NCBI GenBank assembly: GCA_019416865.1
Contig: DXWL01000030.1
Coordinates: 1 to 23,817 of the forward strand
Direction of reading: 5' to 3'
Source: Fusobacterium sp.
GTDB lineage: Bacteria > Fusobacteriota > Fusobacteriia > Fusobacteriales > Fusobacteriaceae
DNA: 23,817 nt
The translations under genes and the position numbers were made by a program. Positions 15,480 to 22,185 of the stretch are shown here, piece after piece. Position 1 is the stretch's first letter. Every line of letters begins with the position of its first letter. The notes under the pieces were generated by a model, which did not search any database, was not told the DNA's origin, and saw only the letters and a program-made list of their open reading frames with translations.

Positions 15480-15686
15480 TTAGAAATTTAAAAGTTCATA
15501 AATTTTTACATCAAGAGCATTAGCTATAGCTTCTATTTTAGTTAAAGAAATATTTTTTATCCCCCTTTCAACTTCGCTTAAATAGCTCCTATCTATTCCT
15601 GCAAGTTCAGCCAATTTTTCTTGAGTAATTTTTTTATTTTGTCTAATATTTTTTAAATTTTTTCCAAACTTCATTTTTATATCCAT
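15480..15686 (-). CDS. XRE-family controller protein of the restriction-modification system
   Basis: A 68-residue protein that is almost entirely a helix-turn-helix domain of the Cro/C1 type: KITQEKLAELAGIDRSYLSEVERGIKNISLTKIEAIANALDV. The pattern ITQEKLAELAGI(D/H)RSYLSEVERG is that of C (controller) proteins, which bind a palindromic operator as dimers and time endonuclease expression. Its promoter gives almost no leader and no ribosome site is visible before ATG 15684-15686, so translation is probably leaderless; ATG at codon 5 is an alternative. The gene is followed after 11 bases by the probable endonuclease. Confidence 0.88.
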   Translation of the reverse strand: MDIKMKFGKNLKNIRQNKKITQEKLAELAGIDRSYLSEVERGIKNISLTKIEAIANALDVKIYELLNF

Positions 15687-15695
15687 GTTATTTAT

Positions 15696-15724
15696 ATGAT
15701 AAATATTTTAAAAATGTATTTCAA
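15696..15724 (-). promoter_or_regulatory. Promoter of controller-endonuclease genes (minus strand)
   Basis: Read on the minus strand: TTGAAA (15724-15719), a 17-base spacer, TATCAT (15701-15696), then nine bases to the controller ATG. Transcription should start within about three bases of the ATG, giving a near-leaderless mRNA. Confidence 0.6.
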
Positions 15725-15738
15725 TAGGCTATAGCCTA
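15725..15738. promoter_or_regulatory. 14-bp palindrome, probable controller operator (C-box)
   Basis: taggcta followed directly by its reverse complement tagccta. It abuts the -35 box of the controller promoter on one side and is 3 bases from the -35 box of the methyltransferase promoter on the other. It is the only G/C-rich palindrome in the intergenic stretch and is the natural binding site for the 68-residue XRE protein. Confidence 0.65.
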
Positions 15739-15741
15739 CAA

Positions 15742-15770
15742 TTGACTTTTGCTATTTTTTGTGATATCTT
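15742..15770 (+). promoter_or_regulatory. Promoter of the C5 methyltransferase gene
   Basis: TTGACT (15742-15747), a 17-base spacer and TATCTT (15765-15770). Transcription would begin near 15777, which is downstream of the in-frame ATG at 15749 and so rules it out as the start codon. Confidence 0.6.
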
Positions 15771-15802
15771 TTAAAATAGATTATTTAAAGGAGGTTTTTA
15801 GT

Positions 15803-16903
15803 TTGAGAGTTATTTCTTTGTTTTCTGGAGCAGGAGGATTGGATCTAGGTTTTATGTTAGCAGGTCATAAGATTATTTGGGCAAATGACTTTGATAAAGA
15901 TGCTTTGGATACTTATTCATATAACTTAAATAAAATAGAACAACATAAGATTGTTTTAGGAGATATTACTGAGCTTTTGAATATAGAAAAAGAAGAAATA
16001 AATGCTTTTATACCTGATGGAGATATTGTTATAGGAGGATTCCCTTGTCAAGGTTTTTCTGTTGCTAATATGAACAGAAGTATGTCAGACTCTAGAAATC
16101 ACTTATATTTAGAAATATTAAAAGTAATAGAGGCTAAAAATCCTAAATATATACTTTTAGAAAACGTAAAAGGTTTGGAAAATATGGAAAAAGGTAAAGT
16201 TTTACAGATGATTCTAAAAGATTTAGAAACATCAGGAATTGGATATTCGATTTCTTACAATGTTTTTAATGCTTGTGATTATGGTGTTCCACAAAATAGA
16301 GAAAGAGTTATTATCGCTGGAGTTAGAAAGGATATTAAAAATAATATATTTGAAGAAAAAGCAGAAAAAAAATGTTTAAAAGATTATAAAACATTAATAA
16401 TTAGACCAACGCATTTTAAAAATGGAGTAGTTAGTCCAAAATATAGTTCAGTTCAGATAAGCAATCTTTTGTATAACTACTTAAAAGAACAAAATTATGT
16501 AAAAATAGATAAGTTAATGGATAGTAGTGAAGATTATAAATATGTAACAGTGAGAGATGTTATTCAAGATTTACCTTTAGAATATACTCCAGATGATAAA
16601 AATATCTTAAATCATGATGGTACAAAATGCGAAGTAAAAATAAATGGAAGAGTAGGTAATAGAGCTACAGAGTGGGATAAGATTTCTCCAACTATAATGG
16701 GTAGAGGAAGTGGAACAGGAGGTCCTTTAATAATTCCGCATCCAAATTTACATAGAAGAATGTCTGTCAGAGAAGTTGCTAGAATACAGTCGTTTCCAGA
16801 TGAATATTTTTTTATAGGTTCAAATAGTGCAAAATATAGACAAATCGGAAATGCAGTTCCTCCAATTTTTGCATATTATTTAGGAAAAATATTTAAAGTA
16901 TAA
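15803..16903 (+). CDS. DNA (cytosine-5) methyltransferase of a type II restriction-modification system
   Basis: A 366-residue enzyme (from TTG 15803) with all C5-methyltransferase motifs in order: I LFSGAGGLDLGF (6-17), IV GGFPCQGFS (78-86, catalytic Cys82), VI LLENVKG (118-124), VIII QNRERV (164-169), a target-recognition region at about 200-310, IX RRMSVREVARIQSFPD and X YRQIGNAVPP near the C-terminus. It transfers methyl from S-adenosylmethionine to cytosine in the host recognition site. TTG 15803 is preferred over ATG 15749. It has aaaggagg (15787-15794) eight bases upstream, and the protein then begins right at motif I. The ATG also lies between the -35 and -10 boxes of the likely promoter. 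The last codons (GKIFKV, stop) lie in the right 31-bp direct repeat. Confidence 0.93.
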   Translation: MRVISLFSGAGGLDLGFMLAGHKIIWANDFDKDALDTYSYNLNKIEQHKIVLGDITELLNIEKEEINAFIPDGDIVIGGFPCQGFSVANMNRSMSDSRNHLYLEILKVIEAKNPKYILLENVKGLENMEKGKVLQMILKDLETSGIGYSISYNVFNACDYGVPQNRERVIIAGVRKDIKNNIFEEKAEKKCLKDYKTLIIRPTHFKNGVVSPKYSSVQISNLLYNYLKEQNYVKIDKLMDSSEDYKYVTVRDVIQDLPLEYTPDDKNILNHDGTKCEVKINGRVGNRATEWDKISPTIMGRGSGTGGPLIIPHPNLHRRMSVREVARIQSFPDEYFFIGSNSAKYRQIGNAVPPIFAYYLGKIFKV

Positions 16904-16911
16904 GATTATAA
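16881..16911 (+). repeat. 31-bp direct repeat, right copy
   Basis: Identical to 14369-14399, offset 2512 bases. It spans the final seven codons, the stop and eight further bases of the methyltransferase gene. Outside the 31 bases the two flanks are unrelated. Confidence 0.9.
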
Positions 16912-16923
16912 AATATAAAAATA

Positions 16924-16958
16924 AAAACTACAGGTTTTAAAATTCCTGTAGTTTTTTT
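16924..16958 (+). terminator. Terminator after the methyltransferase gene
   Basis: aaaactacagg pairs with cctgtagtttt around a 10-base loop of A and T, followed by seven or more T. Confidence 0.88.
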
Positions 16959-17099
16959 ATTTTTTTTTGAAAAACATATCTTTAATTTTGACAAATAAAA
17001 GGTTTATATAGAGAAAATAGGTAAGATAAATAGCAGTTTTTGTTTTTTTACTTGTTTTTTACAGAAAAAAAATATTATTCTTACAAACTAATTTTATCA

Positions 17100-17105
17100 T
17101 ATAAT
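17100..17105 (+). promoter_or_regulatory. Probable -10 box of the ppx-ppk operon
   Basis: A perfect TATAAT about 27 bases before the ATG, with a poor -35 candidate ttctta (17078-17083) at 16 bases. It would give a leader of about 20 bases that contains aaggagg (17116-17122). Confidence 0.4.
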
Positions 17106-17131
17106 AAAAAGTTATAAGGAGGAAATAGATT

Positions 17132-18061
17132 ATGGTGTATGGTGTAATAGATTTAGGATCTAATACAATAAGATTATCTGTGTTTAAATATGAAGAGGGG
17201 AAAATAAAGCTGGTACAGAATAAAAAAACAATAGCTGGACTGGCATCTTGCATAAAAGATGGAGGACTTACAGAAGTAGGTATTGCAAAAGCATGTTATG
17301 CTTTAAACAGATATAAAATTATTCTTGCTGAGCAAAATATTGAAAATTATTCAGTATTTGCTACAGCTTCACTTAGAAATATAAATAACAGAGAGATAGT
17401 TTTAAATGAGCTAAAAGAGAGAACAGGAATTGTTCCCGAAATTCTTTTTGGAGATGAAGAAGCAAGATTAGATTTTATAGGAGTAAAAAATATTTTTGAT
17501 TTAACAAGAGGAGTCCTTATAGATATAGGCGGAGGAAGTACTGAACTTGTTTTGTTTGAAAATGGAGAAATAAAAAGATTAACAAGCATTCCTATAGGTG
17601 CTTTAAATCTTCAAAATAAATCAGTAAAAGGGGTTATTCCAGCTGATAAAGATATAAGAAGAATGAAAAAAATAATAAATAAAGCACTTGATGAACTTCA
17701 ATGGGATTACGAAAGTAATTACGAAACAATGTATGCAATAGGAGGAACTTCGAGAGCTGCTCTTGAAATTTCAAAAGAGTTGTTTGGAATTTCTGATGAA
17801 GAAAAATCCCTTACAAAAGGAAATATTAAAGATATTGTAAGCAGACTTAGAAGTTCAGATCCTGAAAAATGTAAGCCTGTGTATAGAATTATACCTGAAA
17901 GAATCTTTTCTCTTGCAGGAGGAGTTGTAATTTTAAATGAAGTTATAAAAAGATTTGGATGTGAAATAATAAATGTCAGTAGAAATGGTATCAGAGAGGG
18001 ATATTTTATAGATAGAATTTTAAGCAAAAGAAATGATGAGGCAGAAAATAATGAAAAATAA
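17132..18061 (+). CDS. ppx: Exopolyphosphatase / guanosine pentaphosphatase (Ppx/GppA family)
   Basis: A 309-residue ASKHA-fold phosphatase. GVIDLGSNTIRLSVF (4-18) is the phosphate-1 motif, ATASLRNINNR (about 78-88) the family signature region, FGDEEARLDFIGV carries the catalytic Glu, and LIDIGGGSTELVLF is the phosphate-2 motif; AIGGTSRAALEI closes the nucleotide cleft. It is a short form without the C-terminal HD-like domain of E. coli Ppx. It releases orthophosphate from polyphosphate ends; action on pppGpp cannot be excluded. RBS aaggagg. The 3' end overlaps ppk by 11 bases, so the two opposing polyphosphate enzymes are coupled. Confidence 0.9.
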   Translation: MVYGVIDLGSNTIRLSVFKYEEGKIKLVQNKKTIAGLASCIKDGGLTEVGIAKACYALNRYKIILAEQNIENYSVFATASLRNINNREIVLNELKERTGIVPEILFGDEEARLDFIGVKNIFDLTRGVLIDIGGGSTELVLFENGEIKRLTSIPIGALNLQNKSVKGVIPADKDIRRMKKIINKALDELQWDYESNYETMYAIGGTSRAALEISKELFGISDEEKSLTKGNIKDIVSRLRSSDPEKCKPVYRIIPERIFSLAGGVVILNEVIKRFGCEIINVSRNGIREGYFIDRILSKRNDEAENNEK

Positions 18062-20108
18062 AAGCAGATATGAATATGTAGATAACAGAGAGCTTTCATG
18101 GTTAAAATTTAATGAGAGAGTTTTGGAAGAGGCAGATTGTGAAACAACTCCACTTCTTGAAAGACTTAAATTTATTTCAATTTTTACAACAAATCTTGAC
18201 GAATTTTTCATGGTGAGAGTGGGAACTCTTAATGACTATATGAAATTTATCCCTGATTATACAGATGATAAAACAGGAATGAGTGCCAAAGAACAGCTTT
18301 TGGAAATTTATAAAAATTCAGAAACTCTTTATAAACTCCGTGATTACATTTTTAAAAAATTAGATGCCTCTTTGAGAGAAAATGATATAAATTTTGAAAA
18401 AATGTCAAATTTAGATGAGAGCAAAATAAAAAAAGTAGAAAAATATTTCAAAAGGAATATTCTTCCTATTTTATCACCACAAATTATAGATGTATGGCAC
18501 CCTTTTCCATTTATACCAAATAAAAAATTACATATTGTAGTTCATTTGGAAAATAAAAAGAATAAACTTATAGGAATTATACCTGTTCCAGAAGGAATAG
18601 ACAGAATAGTGGCTTTAGATAAAGAAAACAGAAATTACCTTCTTCTTGAAGATATTATTTTGTATTTTGCACAAAATATTTTTTCTATGTATAAATTTAT
18701 AGACAGCACTGTTATGTGTATTACAAGAAATGCAGATATAGATACAGATTTAGAGATTTATGATGATTCTACAGACTATAGACAGCATATGAAAAAACTT
18801 ATAAAAAACCGTTCAAAACTTTCCCCTGTAAGAATAGAGATGCAGAAAAAGATGAATAAAGATTTTGATAAATACTTTATGGAAAAATTAAATTTGAAAA
18901 AAGAACAGTTTTTTATTTCAGAAACTCCTTTAGATGTAACGTATTGTTTTTCTCTTGAAAATATTATCCCTGAAGAATTGAAAACAAAACTTACCTATAA
19001 TCCTTTCACACCTGTTCAAACTATACAAACAGAAGATATGATAGGAGAAGTTTTTAAAAAAGATCTGCTGCTTCACTTTCCTTTTGAAAGTATGAATCCA
19101 TTTTTGAAGCTTGTAAAAGAAGCTTCAAATAATCCAAAAGTAAAATCAATAAAAATGACTTTATACAGGATTTCAAAAGAGTCAAAACTTGCAAGATACC
19201 TTATAAATGCAGCTGAAAACGGCAAGGAAGTTATAGTTTTAATGGAATTAAGGGCAAGATTTGACGAGGAAAATAATATTGAATGGGCTCAAAAATTAGA
19301 AGAAGCAGGTTGCAGAGTTATATATGGAACTGACAGATTTAAAGTTCATTCAAAAATCTGCCTTATCACTTATAAAGATGAAGATGAATTTAGATATATA
19401 ACTCAGATAGGAACAGGAAACTACAACGAAAAGACAGCGAAGATATATACTGACCTTTCTTTTATGACAGCTGACGAAGAGATAGGTGTTGATGCTGATA
19501 AATTTTTCAAAAATATGGCTTTGGGAAATCTTTTGGGGGTGTATAAAAAATTATGGGTTGCTCCTGTAGGATTTAAAAGTAATATAATCTCCTCTATTGA
19601 AGAGGAAATAAAAAAATGTGAAGAGGGAAAAACAGGAACAGTTATAATAAAATGTAACTCTTTTACTGACAAAGATATTATAAAAACTCTTGTGAGAGCT
19701 TCAGAAAAAGGGGTGCAGATAACTCTTATTGTGAGAGGAATTTGTTGTATTGTTCCTGGAATAACAGGAAAAACAGAGAATATAAAAGTGATAAGTATTG
19801 TGGGCCGTTTTCTTGAACATTCAAGAATTTATGCTTTTGGCTCTAAAGAGGAGAGAAAAATATATATATCTTCAGGGGATATGATGACAAGAAATACAGA
19901 ACACAGAGTAGAGATATCATGTCCTATCACTTCAGAAGAGAGCAAAGAAAAAATAGAACATATTCTTGATATAATTATAAAAGATAATGTTAAGGCAAGA
20001 ATGCTTCAAAGTGATAAGAAATATATAAAATTATCTCCTAAAGAAGAGGAAGGGATAAATTTTCAGCTTATATTTATGAAGGAAGCTCAGGAAACAATCA
20101 CACTATAA
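18051..20108 (+). CDS. ppk1: Polyphosphate kinase 1
   Basis: A 685-residue PPK1 of normal length. It starts with YVDNRELSWLKFNERVLEEA, has FFMVRVG early, and carries TLYRISKESKLARYLINAAENGKEVIVLMELRARFDEENNIEWA in the catalytic half. The autophosphorylated histidine is His433 (FKVHSKICLI) and the second catalytic histidine His590 (FLEHSRIYAFG), matching H435 and H592 of E. coli. TQIGTGNYNEKTAKIYTD is also conserved. It makes polyphosphate from ATP. I use ATG 18051 because homologous sequence starts there; ATGs at 18033 and 18036 are in frame but further inside ppx. Confidence 0.96.
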   Translation: MKNKSRYEYVDNRELSWLKFNERVLEEADCETTPLLERLKFISIFTTNLDEFFMVRVGTLNDYMKFIPDYTDDKTGMSAKEQLLEIYKNSETLYKLRDYIFKKLDASLRENDINFEKMSNLDESKIKKVEKYFKRNILPILSPQIIDVWHPFPFIPNKKLHIVVHLENKKNKLIGIIPVPEGIDRIVALDKENRNYLLLEDIILYFAQNIFSMYKFIDSTVMCITRNADIDTDLEIYDDSTDYRQHMKKLIKNRSKLSPVRIEMQKKMNKDFDKYFMEKLNLKKEQFFISETPLDVTYCFSLENIIPEELKTKLTYNPFTPVQTIQTEDMIGEVFKKDLLLHFPFESMNPFLKLVKEASNNPKVKSIKMTLYRISKESKLARYLINAAENGKEVIVLMELRARFDEENNIEWAQKLEEAGCRVIYGTDRFKVHSKICLITYKDEDEFRYITQIGTGNYNEKTAKIYTDLSFMTADEEIGVDADKFFKNMALGNLLGVYKKLWVAPVGFKSNIISSIEEEIKKCEEGKTGTVIIKCNSFTDKDIIKTLVRASEKGVQITLIVRGICCIVPGITGKTENIKVISIVGRFLEHSRIYAFGSKEERKIYISSGDMMTRNTEHRVEISCPITSEESKEKIEHILDIIIKDNVKARMLQSDKKYIKLSPKEEEGINFQLIFMKEAQETITL

Positions 20109-20131
20109 ATTTATTAATATATAAATAATTT

Positions 20132-20184
20132 AAAGAGGCTGTTGTATTTTTATGATTTTAAAAATGCAACGGTCTCTTTTTTTG
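20132..20184 (+). terminator. Strong terminator after ppk1
   Basis: aaagaggctgttgtatttt and onward (20132-20152) pairs with 20159-20179, with a few G-U pairs, followed by eight T. The stem sequences gctgttgta and atgcaacgg resemble the ends of repeat copies 1 and 3. Confidence 0.9.
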
Positions 20185-20210
20185 ACAAAATGTGAAAACA
20201 ATCTGTCAAA
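20181..20210. promoter_or_regulatory. Spaced inverted repeat upstream of SLH gene
   Basis: TTTGACA (20181-20187) and TGTCAAA (20204-20210) form a 7-bp inverted repeat with a 16-base spacer, about 70 bases before the gene's promoter. It could be a regulator site. No regulator is identified. Confidence 0.3.
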
Positions 20211-20275
20211 TACTATAAGTGAAAAAAATTCAGAAACTTTATTAATTTTTATCTTGAGGATAGAGCTGTTATTTA

Positions 20276-20304
20276 TTGATAAGGACAGAGGGTTGTGATA
20301 TACT
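20276..20304 (+). promoter_or_regulatory. Promoter of the SLH-domain protein gene
   Basis: TTGATA (20276-20281), a 17-base spacer and TATACT (20299-20304) preceded by TGA form a good sigma-70-type promoter with extended -10. It predicts a leader of about 22 bases with aaaggagg (20320-20327). Confidence 0.7.
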
Positions 20305-20332
20305 GAAAGTGTAAAAACTAAAGGAGGGCAGA

Positions 20333-20785
20333 ATGAAAAAATTACTGACTGGATTGATGTTTTTTATAATTTTTACACTATCTTACAGTGAGCTTAAATA
20401 CGAAGATATAGATAAAAATCACTGGGCTTATGAGTCTGTACAGAAACTTGTTGACGAAGGAATAATAGAGGAGGACTCTTTCAGATTTGAAGGAAATAAA
20501 CCTCTTTCAAGATACCAGTTTGCCTATGACCTTAGTAATGCCCTTAATAAAATAGATTTGGAAAAAGCTAATAAAAAAGAGCTGGATATATTGGAAACTC
20601 TTGTAGTTGATTTTTCAAATGAACTTAATAAAATAGGATTTGATGCTAAGACATTTGAAGAGAGAATGGAAAATGTTGAAAGTGAAATTAAAAAACTTAA
20701 TGATACAATAACAGCCAATACAATATATATAAGAAAACTTGAAGAGAGAATAAAAGTGTTGGAAAAAGAGGTTGGAATAAAATAA
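20333..20785 (+). CDS. Periplasmic SLH-domain protein with C-terminal coiled coil
   Basis: A 150-residue exported protein. The signal peptide is about residues 1-19 (MKKLLTGLMFFIIFTLSYS). One S-layer-homology module follows at about 20-75: YEDIDKNHWAYESVQKLVDEGII, then FEGNKPLSRYQFAYDL. The remaining 75 residues are charged heptad-like helix (ETLVVDFSNELNKI..., MENVESEIKKLN..., IRKLEERIKVLEKEV), a likely trimeric or dimeric coiled coil. In fusobacterial and Thermotoga-type envelopes an SLH module at the N-terminus binds the cell wall and tethers the outer membrane. Here no beta-barrel or C-terminal membrane anchor follows, so it would be a soluble spacer or partner of a barrel protein. Confidence 0.82.
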   Translation: MKKLLTGLMFFIIFTLSYSELKYEDIDKNHWAYESVQKLVDEGIIEEDSFRFEGNKPLSRYQFAYDLSNALNKIDLEKANKKELDILETLVVDFSNELNKIGFDAKTFEERMENVESEIKKLNDTITANTIYIRKLEERIKVLEKEVGIK

Positions 20786-20826
20786 TTTATTAATATTAAA
20801 TAAATAATTAATCTAGGGGGAAAAGT

Positions 20827-22176
20827 ATGGAAAAACTAAGTTTAGACCTTTCAAAAGTATGGGATTTCATAAGTGAAGAGGAATTAATGGCTATGGAAAC
20901 TGAAGTTAAATCTGCAGCTCAGGTTCTTGAAGAGGGAACAGGAGAGGGGAATGATTTCCTAGGATGGCTTCACCTTCCAACAGATTACGATAAAGAAGAG
21001 TTTGACAGAATAAAAAAAGCAGCTGAAAAAATAAAAACTGATTCAGATGTTTTAGTAGTAGTGGGAATAGGAGGTTCTTACCTTGGGGCAAGAGCAGCTA
21101 TAGAATTTTTATCTCACTCATTCGCAAATAAACTTTCAAAAGAACAAAGAAAAGCTCCGGAAATTTATTTTGCAGGAAACAGCATATCTGGAACATATCT
21201 TGCTCATCTAATAGAAGTAATAGGGGACAGAGATTTCTCTGTAAATGTAATTTCAAAATCAGGAACTACAACAGAACCTGCTATTGCCTTCAGAATATTC
21301 AAAGAAATGCTTGAAAAGAAATATGGAAAAGAGGGAGCAAGAGAAAGAATATATGCTACAACTGACGCAGCAAAAGGAGCATTAAAAAAACTTGCTACAG
21401 AAGAGGGATATGAATCATTTGTTATTCCTGACAATGTAGGAGGAAGATTCTCTGTACTTACAGCAGTGGGACTTCTTCCAATTGCAGCAGCTGGAATCTC
21501 AATTGATGACCTTATGGCAGGAGCAAGAGAAGCTGAAAATGACTATAAAGCAGAATTTAAAGAAAATGACTGTTACAAATATGCAGCTATGAGAAATCTG
21601 TTATACAGAAACGGAAAAGCTGTAGAAATGCTTATTAACTATGAACCAAAAGTTCACTATATAGCTGAATGGTGGAAACAACTTTACGGAGAATCAGAAG
21701 GAAAAGACGGAAAAGGGTTATTCCCTGCTTCAGTTGATCTTTCTACAGATCTTCACTCTATGGGACAATATATTCAAGATGGAGAAAGACTGATGTTTGA
21801 AACTCTTATTGATATTGCAAACCCTGATACAGACATGGTTATTCCTTTTGATGAGGCAGACCTTGACGGACTTAACTACATAGCAGGAAAAGGAATGAAT
21901 TTTGTAAATCAAAAAGCTATGCAGGGAACACAACTTGCCCATGTAGACGGAGATGTGCCTAACATCAGAATATCAATGCCAAAAATGGATGCATTCAGCT
22001 TAGGATATCTGTTCTACTTCTTTGAAAAATCTTGTGGAATCAGCGGATATCTTTTAGGTGTAAATCCATTTAATCAACCAGGAGTAGAAGCTTACAAAAA
22101 GAATATGTTTGCTCTGCTTGGAAAAGCCGGATATGAGGCAGAAGCGGAGATTTTAAATCAAAGATTAAAGAAATAA
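20827..22176 (+). CDS. pgi: Glucose-6-phosphate isomerase
   Basis: A 449-residue cytoplasmic isomerase of the short bacterial type, interconverting glucose 6-phosphate and fructose 6-phosphate. Sugar-phosphate binding motifs are VVGIGGSYLGARAAIEF (78-94) and VISKSGTTTEPAIAFRIF (141-158), plus GGRFSVLTAVGLLP (205-218), which contains the catalytic-loop arginine. The C-terminal NPFNQPGVEAYKKNMF segment carries the conserved QPGVE(A/G)(Y/W)K signature with the ring-opening lysine. RBS aggggg at about 20814-20820. It is 9 bases upstream of the aminopeptidase gene, which is probably cotranscribed. Confidence 0.97.
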   Translation: MEKLSLDLSKVWDFISEEELMAMETEVKSAAQVLEEGTGEGNDFLGWLHLPTDYDKEEFDRIKKAAEKIKTDSDVLVVVGIGGSYLGARAAIEFLSHSFANKLSKEQRKAPEIYFAGNSISGTYLAHLIEVIGDRDFSVNVISKSGTTTEPAIAFRIFKEMLEKKYGKEGARERIYATTDAAKGALKKLATEEGYESFVIPDNVGGRFSVLTAVGLLPIAAAGISIDDLMAGAREAENDYKAEFKENDCYKYAAMRNLLYRNGKAVEMLINYEPKVHYIAEWWKQLYGESEGKDGKGLFPASVDLSTDLHSMGQYIQDGERLMFETLIDIANPDTDMVIPFDEADLDGLNYIAGKGMNFVNQKAMQGTQLAHVDGDVPNIRISMPKMDAFSLGYLFYFFEKSCGISGYLLGVNPFNQPGVEAYKKNMFALLGKAGYEAEAEILNQRLKK

Positions 22177-22185
22177 GGTGATTCT

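Noticed and set aside
15749..15802. N-terminal extension of the methyltransferase from ATG 15749
   Set aside because: The ATG falls inside the promoter (between the -35 and -10 boxes) and the extra residues have no family counterpart; TTG 15803 has a strong ribosome site and begins right at motif I.
16988..17016. TTGACA as -35 box for ppx
   Set aside because: No acceptable -10 occurs 16-18 bases downstream. The TATAAT at 17100 is better placed for the gene.
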